64,000 bases of DNA from Medakamo hakoo (lineage: Eukaryota > Chlorophyta > Trebouxiophyceae > Coccomyxaceae): contig CP089462.1 in assembly GCA_026636295.1 (NCBI GenBank), positions 620,001 to 684,000 of the forward strand, in the 5' to 3' direction. The notes below the pieces were generated by a model that did no database searches, was not told where the DNA came from, and saw nothing but the letters and a program-made list of their open reading frames with translations. Below are positions 39,038 to 49,909 of this stretch, in pieces. The translations under genes and the position numbers were made by a program. How positions within the stretch are numbered: the first letter of the stretch is position 1; every line of letters begins with the position of its first letter.

Positions 39038-40659
39038 ATGGGCGGCTCGGCCGCCGCCCGGCGTCGACGCCACGCACGCTGGCCCACGCCCGACCTTGAG
39101 CCTGGGCTCCAGGCGGCCAATGTCACGGCGGTCGCGGCTGCATCTTCCTCCGCCGATGCCGCGGCCGCCGCGCGCCTCCGCGAGACCATCCGCCAAGTCA
39201 GCGCGGTCCTGGACAGGGAGCCGGTGAGTTCGAAGTGGCCCTTGCGCACATCCTGGGCGTGTGTGGTTGCAGGGATGCGGCGCCTGGGCGACGCCTGGAA
39301 GCTCTCCACAGCCGCGCGCATGCAAAAAAAACGTCGTCCCTCGTCAACCCCTCCACCCGCCATCATCATCCGCCACCACAGGTCGACCTCCACCGCCTGC
39401 GCCGCCTCGCCGCCGTGCGCGGCCTGGGCACGCACGCCTTGCGCTCCCGTGCCTGGCCCCTGCTTCTTGGCGCCGCCCGCCCCACGCTGTCGGACGCGGC
39501 CGACCTCGCCGCTTTAGCCGACGCCGACCACCGCGACCGGTCGACCGTCGACGTGGACGTCGCCCGGTCGTTGTGGGCGTTCACTGAGGGCTGGGACGAG
39601 GAACGGCGGGCCGGCGTGCGGGCCGGCTTGAAACGGGTGTTGAATGCCGCCGTCGCGGCGGGAGAGGGGGACGGACGCGCGGGCGGCGGCAGCCCTCCAT
39701 CCACGTCTGGCGCTGGTGCGTCGTCCCCGCCGCCGCACCCGCACCCGCCCGCCGTCCACTACTACCAGGGCCTGCACGACGTCGCGTCCGTCCTGCTCCT
39801 GGTCACGGGCTCCGAACCGGCCGCCTTCCGCCTGCTGCGCCGCCTGTGCGTGGGCCCGCTGCGCGACTGCACCCGGCCCACGCTCGCGCCCGCGCTGGGG
39901 GCCGTGTCCCTGCTGCCCACCCTCCTCGCGGCGGCCGACCCCGCCCTGGCCGCCCACCTGGCCGCCACGCCGCCCCACTTCGCCCTGCCCTGGCACCTCA
40001 CCTGGTTTGCGCACGGCGTGCCGGCGGGCCCCGGCGCCCTGGCCGGCGCGGCCCGGCTCTTTGACCTGTTCGCGGCCACCCACCCGCTCATGCCTCTGTA
40101 CGTTGGGGCGGCCGCCTTGACCGCGGCGCGGGACACCCTGCTGACGACGGACGCGACCGACCCGGGCGAGGTGCACGCCGCCATCGGTCGGCTGCCGCAC
40201 CTGGGCGGCCTGGACCCCGACGCCGCGGCGTTGAAGGCGCTGGAACTGTACGCGTCGCACCCGCCGCTCGAACTCGTGAAAGCCGCGGCCCGTGGCGACG
40301 GCGCCGGCGGTGGCAGGGTCCGGGCGTGGGTGCGGCGGCGGCGGAATGCTGTGCCTCCACCGCCCACACCGGCCGGTCCGGGCCCGCAGGAATCGTCGGC
40401 CGCGTCGGCCCGGCTGGGCGGGCGAGGCTTTTGGGAGGTCGGGGGTGGGGGAGGGGTGGGGGACGGAGAGGCACGACCCCCACCGCCGCCGCCCCTCGCG
40501 CCGCCGCCGCCGCGCAAGGCCGCGAGCGACGGCGGGGAAGCTGCGGTTGAGCCTGAAGCCGCTCCCTTGACCCAGATGCTGACGACCGTCGTCGTCTCGG
40601 CGGTGGGCGTGGCGTTGTGGGTGCTGTCGGCGCGGGCGGGCGGCGGCGGGCCAGTGTAG
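39038..40659 (+). CDS. Rab GTPase-activating protein TBC1D20
   Basis: Exons are 39038-39223 and 39382-40659, in phase, 487 residues. TBC1D20 is the ER-anchored GAP for Rab1/Rab18-type GTPases. The TBC domain shows VSAVLDREPVDLHRLRRLAA, TVDVDVARSLWAFTEGW with the arginine finger (VDVDVAR), and VHYYQGLHDVASVLLLVTG with the glutamine finger (YYQG). It continues with ALPWHLTWFAHGV, LFDLFAATHPLMPLYVGAAA and LELYASHPPLELVKAAA. The C-terminus ends in MLTTVVVSAVGVALWVLSA, a single tail anchor as in human TBC1D20. The region between (about residues 400-455) is Pro/Gly-rich. It is divergent from the ABCB gene with 185 bases between starts. Confidence 0.92.
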
Positions 40660-40743
40660 ACGCGAGGATTGTGTGGCGTGAGTTTTTTTCGTGGGCCAGC
40701 AGTGTCCCGTCCAGCAACAAAAAGAATTCTCTCTCACCCCCCC

Positions 40744-40763
40744 CTCTCTCTCTCTCTCTCTCT
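40744..40763 (+). repeat. CT dinucleotide run
   Basis: About ten CT units lie between the stops of the TBC1D20 and Psb28 genes, in the convergent spacer. Confidence 0.8.
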
Positions 40764-40775
40764 TCCCCGCCCGCC

Positions 40776-41756
40776 TCACTCCTTCTTGGCAAAGCCCAGG
40801 CCGTTGTCCTCGGCGTACCGCTCCATGAAGCGCATGAACCTTGTGTGGGTGGAGGGAGGGATGCGTGAGAGGGGGAGGCCCCAGGTGTGTGTGAGAACGC
40901 ACGCAACGCCCCGCGCAACACGCACACAAACTCACCGGTCCCACTCGAACGCCGACTTCATGGCGTACTTGGCTTCGATGCGGTCGGGCTTGCCGTTGAC
41001 GAATTTGGCCTGTGTGGATGGTGGTGGTGGGGTGGTGGTGAGGAGGGGGGGGGGAGACGGTGGAGTGTGGCTAGGTTCCCCGTGCGCGGCCGTCGAACCG
41101 TCCTTGTCCGCCCCCGTCCCACCACGCCTCACCTGGACGTCGACCGTCGAAATCGTGCCCTCGTCATCCTCCATGTACAGGCCCGTGATGTCGCCGACCT
41201 CGCCGTCCGCCACAAAGATGGACGGCTCCGTGAACACAAAGGTCGCGGTGCCGGACGCGCCGTCGCGCGACCGCGTCAGGCGGACTTCTGGGACGGACGT
41301 TTCCTTGACGCCGCGCACGAATTGGAGGGAGGTGGCGGCAGCGATGATCAGCGAGCGAGGCGGCAGGCGGGCCGGGAGGCGGGCGGCGGCTGTTTGTGTT
41401 TGGTGGTGGGGAGGGATGCGTCGTGAGCCCAAAGGTCAGCGCCGCAGCGGCGGCCAGAGCCGCGAAAAGAGGGGGCTAGACGGACAATGCGCTTCCGCCA
41501 CGATGCGCAGGCCCGGGCTTGAGGTTCGGCGGACACGACCCGCGGGCGGGTAGGGCGGAGAGACGCATGGCCTGGGCGTGCGACGCGCCGCAGCAAATGT
41601 GCGCGCCGTGCCGCGCGAGCGTTGGACGTGGCACCGCCGATGCGAGGACACCTTCACGTGCTGGCGCGGGCGACGCCGCGCCACCCCTCCTCCCAGCCGG
41701 CCACACTCACCACGCGGCGCGGGCGCCATGGTGCGGGCGGAGGCGGACAGCTGCAT
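40776..41756 (-). CDS. PSB28: photosystem II assembly protein Psb28
   Basis: Psb28 binds PSII assembly intermediates on the stromal side, near CP47. Exons are 41711-41756, 41133-41389, 40936-41009 and 40776-40839, in phase, 146 residues. The first exon and the start of exon 2 give a plastid transit peptide ([15 protein letters not shown] then [14 protein letters not shown]). The mature part is nearly collinear with cyanobacterial Psb28: [75 protein letters not shown] and a last exon [20 protein letters not shown]. Each short exon was recovered by family sequence and by phase. The gene sits in the 80 bases-plus gap before the helicase end on the same strand. Confidence 0.95.
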
Positions 41757-41835
41757 CTTTTTGCGTGTGTGTTTGTGAGGGGCGTGCGTGCGGAAAAAGC
41801 GTAGTGGAGCAGCAGCACGCTGCGCTCTCCTCTCT

Positions 41836-44800
41836 CTACAGCAGCGACCCGCGCCGCACGCCACCACCGGCCCGTGCCGCCGCGACGACCTCCCGAAAAC
41901 CAGGCACGCCACTCAGCTCCCGCACGCTGCCCGCCAGGACCAGGTGGTGGCGAGCACGCGTGAACGCGACGCACAGGCGGGCCGCGTCGCCCGCAAACCC
42001 ACTACCACCGCCCGCGCTCCCGCTCCCGCCGCCGCCCGCCACCGCGGGCGAGAGGAACACGACGTCCCGCTCCAGGCCTTGGAACGCGTCGACGGTGGCC
42101 ACGACGACGGCGGACGCGCGCGGCGGGGGTGGTGGCGACGCGCCGCCCTCCCCGCCCTCCTCCTCCTCACCGGCGACGGTCGTCGGCACGCCCGCCGCCA
42201 TCTCAGCCCGGCTGTCCGCGGCCGCGAGCGCCGCGCGGACCGCGGCCGCGTGCGCGCGAAACGGCGCGATGACGCCCACCCGCCCCGGGTCCAGGCCGCC
42301 ATGCGGACCGACGAGGGCCGACACAGCCGCCGCGACCGCGCTCGCTTCCGTGGCGTTGAAGGCGGACCGGCCGCCGTCGAACTGGACGACGCCGCCGGGC
42401 ACGTCGAGGCACGCGACGGGCGGGAGGCCGGCGATGAGGGGCGGGCGGTCGGGCGGGGACAGCCCGTCCCGCAGGCGGCCGCCGTAAAACAGGCGGTTGG
42501 CCACGCCCGCGATGGCTGGGTGGCACCGGTACTGCGTGCCGAGGAGGACGGGGCGCACGCCCGACGCGAGGAGGCGGGAGAGCAGGGACCGGCCCAGCCC
42601 GTGGGCGGGCGGGTTGCTGTCGGGGGGCGGCGCCGCGCGGAGCGCGCCCGCCCCGCCCGGCGGCGGCGCCGGCACCACCGCCGCCGGGCCAACCACCACA
42701 GGCGGCAGCTGGCAGGGGTCGCCCGCGATGACGGCGCCCAGGCGCGCCCGGGCCGCCAGCAGCGCCAGCGCGGCCAGCGGCTCCGTGACCTGGGACGCCT
42801 CATCCAGGACGACGACGTCAAAGGGGCGCACGGCCGCCGCCGGGGCGCCGTCGCACCCGCCGCCGCCGCCGCCGCCGTCGTCGGCCGGCGCGGGCGTGCC
42901 AGCCAGGCCGGCCGCGGAGACGCAGGTGGCGCCCACGACGGACGCGGAGCCCAGGCGCGCGTGGCGCTGGGCGACCGCGCCCGCCCGCACGCGGCCCAGC
43001 TCCGCCCGCAGGGCCGCGCCCTCGACCGGGCAGGCCGTCGACCGCAGGAGCGCGCCCAGCTCCGCCGCCGCGTCCGCCCCCGTGGCGCCCGGGGCGTGGA
43101 GGGAGAAGGGGAGCAGGGACCGGTCCATGCGGCGCAGGGGGCCCAGACGGATGAGGTCGGGCGGGGCGGCGGCGGCGGCGCCGCCCCCCCCGGCGGCCGC
43201 GCCGTCGTCGACCAGGCGGGTGAGGACGCGGTCGACGGCCGCGTTGGTGTGGGCCGCGACCAGGACGCGCAGGCCCAGGCCGCCGTCCTCCGTGCGGCCG
43301 GACAGGAGGCGGACCAGGGCCGTCAGCGTCGCCGACTTGCCGCTGCCGAAGGGTCCGTGCACGACGCACAGGCGCGGCGGTGGCGGCGGGCGCCCGCCGG
43401 CCAGCCCGCCCGCGCCGTCGCGGTCGTCCACCCAGGCCGCGACGGTCGACAAGACCGCCGCCTGGTCCGGGTTCAAGCGGGCGGCTGCCGCCGCGGTCGC
43501 GGCCGCGTCGACGGCCGGGCCGGGCGGCGGCGGTGGAAGCGGCGGCGGCGGCGCGGCCAGCGCGCGGATGAGGCCATCCCCGCCGGCGCCGTCGGCGTCG
43601 AGGGCGGCGAGCGCGGCCAGCTCGGACGACGCTTCACCCGCGTGGAGGGCGAACACGGCTTGCAAGCGACGCAGGCCGGGCGGGGGGGACCCGGCACACC
43701 ACGCGACTTCCAGCCGGCCTTCCTTGTTGGGTCCGTGCCAGGCGGCACGCGCGACGGCGACCCAGGCCGCAGATAGCCGGTCGACGCCTGGCGCGCCCGC
43801 CCGGGCGGGGGTCAGGTCGGGCGCCGTCGACAGGACCCACAGGTCGTCTTTGTGGACGGCGGACGATGGCGGCAGTGGCGCGCCGCCCAGGGACAAGAAA
43901 TAGGACCGGCCGGCGCGGCGGGACGGGGCGGCGCTTTCGCGGCCGCGCCCGCGGCCACGGCCGCCGCCGCCACGCCAGCCGTCGCGTCCCTCGTCATGCC
44001 CGCCACACATCTGGAGCGTGCAGTCCGGGTAGAAGAACAGGCCGCCGGCCCGGCACGCGCGCGCGACGGCGACGGACGGGCCGGGGCCGGCAGCAGCCCC
44101 CGTGGCTGCGGGCGGCGCCGCGCCGACCACGCGCGCGCGCGCCGCGTGGAAACGGGCCGCCGTCGCGGCCAGGCGCAGGTTCATTTCCTCAACGACCGCG
44201 GCCCGGAGAGCGGCCAGGTACGGACCCGTCCCAGACGGAAACGCGTCGGCAATGGTGGCGTGGCGGCGCAGCGGGCGTGCGGCTTCCGCCGCCGTTGGAA
44301 AGCGCAGGTCGGCCCGGCCCGCGCGGGGTGACAGTGCAGGAGCGGGCGCGGAGGTCGACGCGCCGCCGCCGCTGCCGCCGCCACCCTGCCGGGTCACCAG
44401 ACCCCAGGACGTCGACGCCGCCCCGCCGGATGCGGAACGAGGCGCGGCCCACCGGGCGGCGGGCGGCGGCACGGGCGCGGACGGCACTGGTGGCGCACTG
44501 CCCTCCGCGGCCGCCGCGTCCCGGCGCACGCGTTTGGCCGGCACGGGTGGAGGCGGGCGGGCGGACATGGTCCCCAGCAGCACACCCATGATTTCGTCGT
44601 CCGTGCGCGGGCGGAGCAGGGTGGGAGGCGCGACAGGCGCCGCAGGTGGCGCGGACGGCGGTGGAGCCGTGGCAGTGACCTGGCGCGGCGCGAGCGCCGG
44701 GCGTGGCGGCCGTGGCGGCGGCGCAGGCACGGCCGCCGTCGGGCCGGCACCGCCCTCGTCCTCCCCATCCAGGCCGTCTAAATTTACTAGAAACCCAGAC

Positions 44801-45081
44801 CCTTCAAACCATGTCAGGCCTTCCGCGTCTGGTGGTGGCGGCCACTGCGGTTCGGCCGCGAGCTTGACTGCGCCCGACGCCAGCCGGCCCGCCCCGCCTT
44901 CATCCGTCAGCGTCACAGCCCCCGTCGCCTCGTCGACGTCCACAAAGCCGTCGTGGTAGACCTTGTGCTTTTGACGGACGTGGCGAGTGTACAGGGCGCG
45001 GAAACGCATCACACGAAAGTGTCGGGGGTGCGACAGCCCGCGCGTCGGGTCGAAAAAATTGGGTGCACAAAGCGTCGCCAC
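41836..45081 (-). CDS. superfamily 1 helicase, ZGRF1-like
   Basis: Single exon of 1,081 residues. The N-terminus has RFRALYTRHVRQKHKVYHDG and VDEATGAVTLTDEGG, like the DUF2439 domain that opens animal ZGRF1 and yeast Mte1. In the middle, ACRAGGLFFYPDCTLQMCGG could be a diverged GRF zinc finger. The helicase core has VVHGPFGSGKSATLTALVRL (Walker A), VLVAAHTNAAVDRVL, DVVVLDEASQVTEPLAALAL (Walker B, DEAS), AVIAGDPCQLPPVV, LLGTQYRCHPAIAGVANRLF, RVGVIAPFRAHAAAVR, VATVDAFQGLERDVVFLS and LCVAFTRARHHLVLAG. This is the Upf1-like order. ZGRF1 is a 5'-3' helicase that aids RAD51 recombination and crosslink repair. DUF2439 plus an Upf1-like core makes ZGRF1 more likely than SDE3/MOV10 or UPF1. Confidence 0.82.
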   Translation of the reverse strand: MATLCAPNFFDPTRGLSHPRHFRVMRFRALYTRHVRQKHKVYHDGFVDVDEATGAVTLTDEGGAGRLASGAVKLAAEPQWPPPPDAEGLTWFEGSGFLVNLDGLDGEDEGGAGPTAAVPAPPPRPPRPALAPRQVTATAPPPSAPPAAPVAPPTLLRPRTDDEIMGVLLGTMSARPPPPVPAKRVRRDAAAAEGSAPPVPSAPVPPPAARWAAPRSASGGAASTSWGLVTRQGGGGSGGGASTSAPAPALSPRAGRADLRFPTAAEAARPLRRHATIADAFPSGTGPYLAALRAAVVEEMNLRLAATAARFHAARARVVGAAPPAATGAAAGPGPSVAVARACRAGGLFFYPDCTLQMCGGHDEGRDGWRGGGGRGRGRGRESAAPSRRAGRSYFLSLGGAPLPPSSAVHKDDLWVLSTAPDLTPARAGAPGVDRLSAAWVAVARAAWHGPNKEGRLEVAWCAGSPPPGLRRLQAVFALHAGEASSELAALAALDADGAGGDGLIRALAAPPPPLPPPPPGPAVDAAATAAAAARLNPDQAAVLSTVAAWVDDRDGAGGLAGGRPPPPPRLCVVHGPFGSGKSATLTALVRLLSGRTEDGGLGLRVLVAAHTNAAVDRVLTRLVDDGAAAGGGGAAAAAPPDLIRLGPLRRMDRSLLPFSLHAPGATGADAAAELGALLRSTACPVEGAALRAELGRVRAGAVAQRHARLGSASVVGATCVSAAGLAGTPAPADDGGGGGGGCDGAPAAAVRPFDVVVLDEASQVTEPLAALALLAARARLGAVIAGDPCQLPPVVVGPAAVVPAPPPGGAGALRAAPPPDSNPPAHGLGRSLLSRLLASGVRPVLLGTQYRCHPAIAGVANRLFYGGRLRDGLSPPDRPPLIAGLPPVACLDVPGGVVQFDGGRSAFNATEASAVAAAVSALVGPHGGLDPGRVGVIAPFRAHAAAVRAALAAADSRAEMAAGVPTTVAGEEEEGGEGGASPPPPPRASAVVVATVDAFQGLERDVVFLSPAVAGGGGSGSAGGGSGFAGDAARLCVAFTRARHHLVLAGSVRELSGVPGFREVVAAARAGGGVRRGSLL

Positions 45082-45312
45082 GTTGACGCGGGCGCGGCCC
45101 GACGGGTCCAGGTCGCCGCTCAGGTGCGAGTGAGGACGGTCCCGCAGAGTGCGTCCGACGCGGTGGCGTGGGCAGGCGCGCCACCTGTGCCTCGCCCACG
45201 ACGCGCGGAAGCCACACGCTTAGAGTTTTCCACTGTGAGGAGCGGCGGTGCAGACGTCCGCCGCTCATTCCACTTCTTCATTTTTTCACCATCCTCTCGC
45301 CCGCACGAAAAC

Positions 45313-46352
45313 ATGTCGTTGGGCAAACGAATCGGTTTCATCGGTGCCGGCCAGATGGCCGAAGCCTTGGCCCGCGGTTTCGCCGCCCGCGGCATCGCGG
45401 CTCCTGGAGACATGTGGGCGACCGACCCGGTCGCCGCGCGGCGGGCTGTGTTTGCCGACTTTGGGGCGACGGCCGTGGAGAGCAACGTCGAGGTGAGACA
45501 GTGAAGAGGCGCGCGTTGTGAGCAGCGTACTCGTTATGTCCTGGCAGACATTGAAAACGGGGTGGGGAGGGGCGCATCCCAGGCGCGGCGCGGCGGCTTC
45601 GTGAGGAGCCGCCGCGCGAGGCTCAATGCTCGCCCGACCAAGCCACGCCCCCACGCGCTCGCTCCCATCATCCTCCCCCACCTTCCCCCGTCCCACCATC
45701 ATCATCATCACACCAGGTCGCCCAAAACGTGGACATCCTGTTCATCGCGGTCAAGCCCCAGTACGTCGAAACCGTGCTGACGGAGGTGAGTCCGTACCTG
45801 GCCCCGTCCACCGCCATTGTCTCCATCGCGGCGGGCGTCCCGCTCGCGACGCTCGCCCGCGCGGCCGGCCCGGCCGCCCGCCTCGTGCGCGTGATGCCCA
45901 ACACGCCCTGCCTGGTGGGCGAGACGGCGGCCGCCATGTGCCTGGGCGGCACAGCCGACGAGGGCGACGCGGACGCGGTGCGCGCCCTGTTCGCGGCCGT
46001 CGGCGTCGTGCACCGCGTCGACGAACGGTTGCTGTCCGCGGTCACCGGCCTGTCCGGGTCGGGGCCGGCGTACGGCTTCCTGGCCATTGAAGCCCTGGCC
46101 GACGGCGGCGTGCGCGCCGGCCTGCCCCGCGACATCGCCACCCAGCTCGCCGCCCAGACGCTCCTGGGCGCCGCCCGCATGGTCCTGGAGACGGGCAAGC
46201 ACCCGGGCGCGCTCAAGGACATGGTGACGAGCCCGGCGGGCACGACGATCGCGGGCGTGGCCGCGCTGGAGCGGGCGGGCGTGCGGAGTGCGTTCATCGA
46301 GGCGGTGGCTGCTGCGACACAGCGGGCGGAAGAGTTGGCGGCGGGGTCGTAA
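45313..46352 (+). CDS. P5CR: pyrroline-5-carboxylate reductase
   Basis: P5CR makes proline from delta-1-pyrroline-5-carboxylate with NAD(P)H. Exons are 45313-45492 and 45717-46352, in phase, 271 residues, the usual length. Seen are the Rossmann loop IGFIGAGQMAEALARGFAAR, ILFIAVKPQYVETVL, IVSIAAGVPLATLA, RVMPNTPCLVGETAAAM, VTGLSGSGPAYGFLAIEALA, GGVRAGLPRDIATQLAAQTL and MVTSPAGTTIAGVAALE (the ProC signature). There is no targeting sequence, so a cytosolic enzyme is likely. It is divergent from the helicase, 231 bases between starts. Confidence 0.96.
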
Positions 46353-46807
46353 GAGAGAGAGGGGGGAGGGGGGGACGGAGGGAGAGGGGCTGTCAAAGGG
46401 TTTGGTTCCACACGCACAAAAAAAAGACACGACGGCACGCCGCCAGTGCGCCCTCTCGCGTCTCGCCCAGCAGCGGTTCGTGCCACACCACCACGCACAC
46501 ACCTGACAGTGGTCAGTGGCCCCCGTAAACCCAGGTGCGCTGTGACAGAGGAGCGGGGCGGCGCGTGCGGCGGGAAAAAAACATGGCCGACGCGCCGCAT
46601 TCGACTCTGCGCCGCAACCGCCACCGCTGGCAGGCGCCGGCCAGAAGCGCTCGCCCGCCAGCCTGGCTCCAGAAGAGGCCGGGACACGCTTGCCCGTATC
46701 CCGGGGCGCGGCCGAAGCGCGGCCGGAGTGCGGGCGCGCCCGCGCGCGGACCAATCGTGCCTGCATAGCTCCCCCACCCCTGCCGCCCCTCCCACCAACC
46801 ACACAGG
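46353..46807. other. spacer upstream of the membrane-protein gene
   Basis: About 455 bases between two plus-strand genes. The first 100 bases are G-rich 3' UTR with AAAAAAAAG near 46420. CCACCCCTGCC...CCACACAG just before the next ATG (46790-46806) looks like a splice acceptor, so an upstream non-coding or short coding exon may lie here. A 62-residue frame from 46583 is basic and repetitive, and I do not support it. Confidence 0.4.
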
Positions 46808-47842
46808 ATGCCTTCCCGCCCTGCCCCCCCGACAACAGCGACCGTCGAGGAAACGCACGCCATGCCGTCCACCTCCGCCTCCTCCGCGGTGATCATCGTG
46901 GACGGCGACCATGTCCAAGTCGTGTCGGCGGACGATGCCGTCGCGCGCGCCCTGGCCGGCGCCCTGCCGCCTGATATGGGCGCGTGGCCGTCTGCCCGGC
47001 CCACGTCCGGCCCGCCCGACGCGCTGGCCCTGGGCGGCGTCGCCCGGCCACAAGCGCCGCCGGCCTCTCCACCTCCCCACGAACCCCAGCACGGCATCTT
47101 GCGCGCCGACGGCGGCGTGGCCTTCGTCCTGTACCTGGCGATCGGGTTCGCGTCCACGCTGGCGTGCATCGCCGCGCTGGTCGGCGTGTTTTACGTCGCG
47201 CGCGCCGTGGCGGCCCGCAACGCCGCCGACGCGGCCCGGGCGGCGGCGGAAGAGGGAGGTGCCCAGGAGGAGGTGCGCCCGCCCGGCCCGCCACCCAAAC
47301 CCACGGTCGTCGTCGTCCACCCGGGCGGCGAGCCCGTCGGCGTCGGCGTCGAGGAAGGAGGGTGGGCCGACGAGGCCGAAGACGACGGCGAGGGAGGCGC
47401 GCGCCCGCCGCCCGCGCCCCCGTCCAAGTCGCCGCCGGCCTCGCCCGGCAAGGGCACGCCTCTCGCAGGCCTGCCACCCCGGGCGCCGCCGCCCAAGGGT
47501 GCCAGCCCGGCCGCGCTCGCCGTCGCGGCCCTGCCCGACTGCCAGCCCCCCGCGCTCGGCGCGTCGAGCGATGGTGGTGGTGGCTTCATCCGGGCACACC
47601 GCCCGCAATCGCCCGCCGCGGCCGCGGTCGCGGCTGTGACGGCGGCCGTGTCGGCTGCGGCGGCGGCGGCGGCGGCAGCGGCGGGCGTGGGTGGTGCCGG
47701 CGGCGCGGCGACGCAGGCGGAGGCGCCGCCGCCAGTGCAACGACCGGCCAACCCGAGCTGGGCGCGCCGCCTGCGCGCCCTGATGCTCGCCCGGCCGCCG
47801 TCGCCGCGGCCGCCTCCGCCTCCCGCTGTGGGAGAGCCGTGA
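46808..47842 (+). CDS. single-pass membrane protein of unknown function
   Basis: Frame of 344 residues from the ATG at 46808; a second Met lies at 46862. The first 95 residues include SSAVIIVDGDHVQVVSADDA and a Pro-rich stretch. One strong membrane segment follows (VAFVLYLAIGFASTLACIAA then LVGVFYVARAVAARN). Behind it is a basic and Ala-rich stop-transfer region, then a long Pro/Gly/Glu-rich tail with repeated KP, PPP and polyalanine, ending in ARPPSPRPPPPP. No signal peptide. I recognise no family. An acceptor-like CACACAG directly before the ATG leaves open a spliced 5' exon. Confidence 0.55.
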   Translation: MPSRPAPPTTATVEETHAMPSTSASSAVIIVDGDHVQVVSADDAVARALAGALPPDMGAWPSARPTSGPPDALALGGVARPQAPPASPPPHEPQHGILRADGGVAFVLYLAIGFASTLACIAALVGVFYVARAVAARNAADAARAAAEEGGAQEEVRPPGPPPKPTVVVVHPGGEPVGVGVEEGGWADEAEDDGEGGARPPPAPPSKSPPASPGKGTPLAGLPPRAPPPKGASPAALAVAALPDCQPPALGASSDGGGGFIRAHRPQSPAAAAVAAVTAAVSAAAAAAAAAAGVGGAGGAATQAEAPPPVQRPANPSWARRLRALMLARPPSPRPPPPPAVGEP

Positions 47843-48022
47843 GAGTCACACTTGCTTTGATTTGTAGGGAGAGAGGAGGGGGGATACGTGAAGGGAGGGA
47901 ATGGGTCGCGTGTCCCCAACTGCATGAAAAACTCAAAACCTGCCTTTCGTTTTTTTTTGCACCGACCAACCCCCGCCACGAAGAAAAAAATTGAATGACC
48001 CACCGCCACGCCAAAGAATGCA

Positions 48023-48062
48023 TTTCTCTCTCTCTTTCTCGCTCTCTCTCTCTCTCTCTCTC
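48023..48062 (+). repeat. CT-rich microsatellite between convergent genes
   Basis: An almost pure CT/TC stretch with a few T or G interruptions fills much of the 255-base spacer between the unknown membrane-protein gene and TypA. Confidence 0.8.
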
Positions 48063-48097
48063 AACTCTCTCCCGATGCCCTTCCCCCGCATCCCGCC

Positions 48098-48991
48098 TCA
48101 TTTCTTGCCACCCGCCGCCCCGCCCGCCCCGCGCCGCACGCCCGCCGCCGGGTTCTTGCGGATGCGGATGGACGCGGGCGTGACTTCCACGAGCTCGTCC
48201 TCTTCAATGTACTCCAGCGCGTCGTCCAGGCCCATGAACAGCGGCGGCGTCAGGGGCGTCTTGTTGTCCGCGCCCGCCGACCGGATGTTGGTCGCGGCCT
48301 TGCGCTTGCACACATTCACCTTCAAGTCCCCGGCCCGCTGGTGGATGCCGACGACCTGGCCTTCATAGACCGCGTCGCCGGGTCCGACGATGAGGCGGCC
48401 ACGCTGTTGGGCGGATTCGACCGCGTACGCCGTGACGTCGCCCGCCTCGTGCGCGATGAGCGAGCCCAGGTCGCGCGTGCAGATGTCGCCCGCCCAGGGC
48501 CCGTACTCTTTGAAGATGGTGTTGAGGACGGCCGTGCCCTTGGTCGCCGTCAGCATGGCGTTGCGCAGGCCCAGCAGGCCACGCGTCGGGATCTTGTACG
48601 TGACGCGCGAGCCGGAGCCGTCGGGCGCGGACACCATGTCGGCCATGGCGCCCTTGCGCGAGCCGAGCAGGTCGACGACCGGGCCGACGTGTTCTTCGGG
48701 CACCTCGACAATCGCTTCCTCGTACGGTTCCAGGAGGGTGCCCTTGTCGCCGCCGCCCTCACGCCGGGTGATGACGCGCGGCGGGCCGACCTGGAACTCG
48801 TAGCCCTCCCGCCGCATGGACTCGATGAGGATGGAGATGTGGAGCGCGCCGCGGCCGCTGACGACAAACTGGTCCGCCGACTCGCCGGGCTCGACCCGCA
48901 GCGCCAGGTTGCGTTCCAGCTCGCGTTCCAGGCGGTCCTTCAGGTTGCGGGACGTGACGAACTTGCCTTCCTTCCCCGCAAAGGGCGAGGT

Positions 48992-49024
<33 letters not shown>

Positions 49025-49871
49025 CTCGACCGCGATCGTCGGCAGCGGGTCGACCGCGTCGGGCGCGCACACCGTCTCGCCGATGGAGACGTCGCCCAGG
49101 CCGGTGAAGGCCGCAATGTCGCCGGCCTTGACCTCGTCGACGGCGGCGCGGGCAAAGTTGTCGTACACGAAACACTCAGAGACCTTGCCCGGGCGCGGGT
49201 CGGTGCCCGGCGTGGCGATGGCGACCTGGGAGCCGCGCGAGAGCGTGCCGGCCGTGACGCGGCCGATGGCGATCCGGCCCTTGTGCTCGTCGTAGTCCAG
49301 GTTGGTGACGAGCACCTGCAGCGGCGCGCCCGGCCGGACGCAGGGCGGCGAAATCTGGGAGACGATGGCCTCGAACAGCGGCGTCAGGTCGTCGGCGAGC
49401 GCGTCGGGCGCGGGGCCGGCGACGCCGGCCTGGCCCGACGCGTACACGACGGGGAAGTCGCACTGCTCGTCGTCCGCGCCCAGGTCGCAGAACAGGTCGA
49501 ACGTGGCGTCCACGACCCAGTCCGGGCGGGAGGCCGGGCGGTCGACCTTGTTGACGACGACGACCACCTTCTTCTGCATGGCTAGGGCCTTGCGCAGGAC
49601 GAACCGGGTCTGGGGCATGGGGCCTTCCACGGCGTCGACGAGCAGCAGGACGCCGTCGCACATGTTGAGGACGCGCTCCACCTCGCCGCCAAAGTCGGCG
49701 TGGCCGGGCGTGTCGATGATGTTGATCTTGGTCCCGCCCCACGTCACGGCCGTGTTCTTGGACAGGATGGTGATGCCGCGCTCCCGCTCCAGGGCGCCCG
49801 AGTCCATGACCCGCTCCTCCACGACCTGGCCCGCGCGGAAGACGTTGGCCTGGCGCAGCATGGCGTCGACG

Positions 49872-49909
<38 letters not shown>

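Noticed and set aside
46583-46768. 62-codon frame upstream of the unknown membrane-protein gene
   Set aside because: Arg/Pro-rich composition without hydrophobic core or motif, no good splice donor to join the next gene, and no spacing logic.
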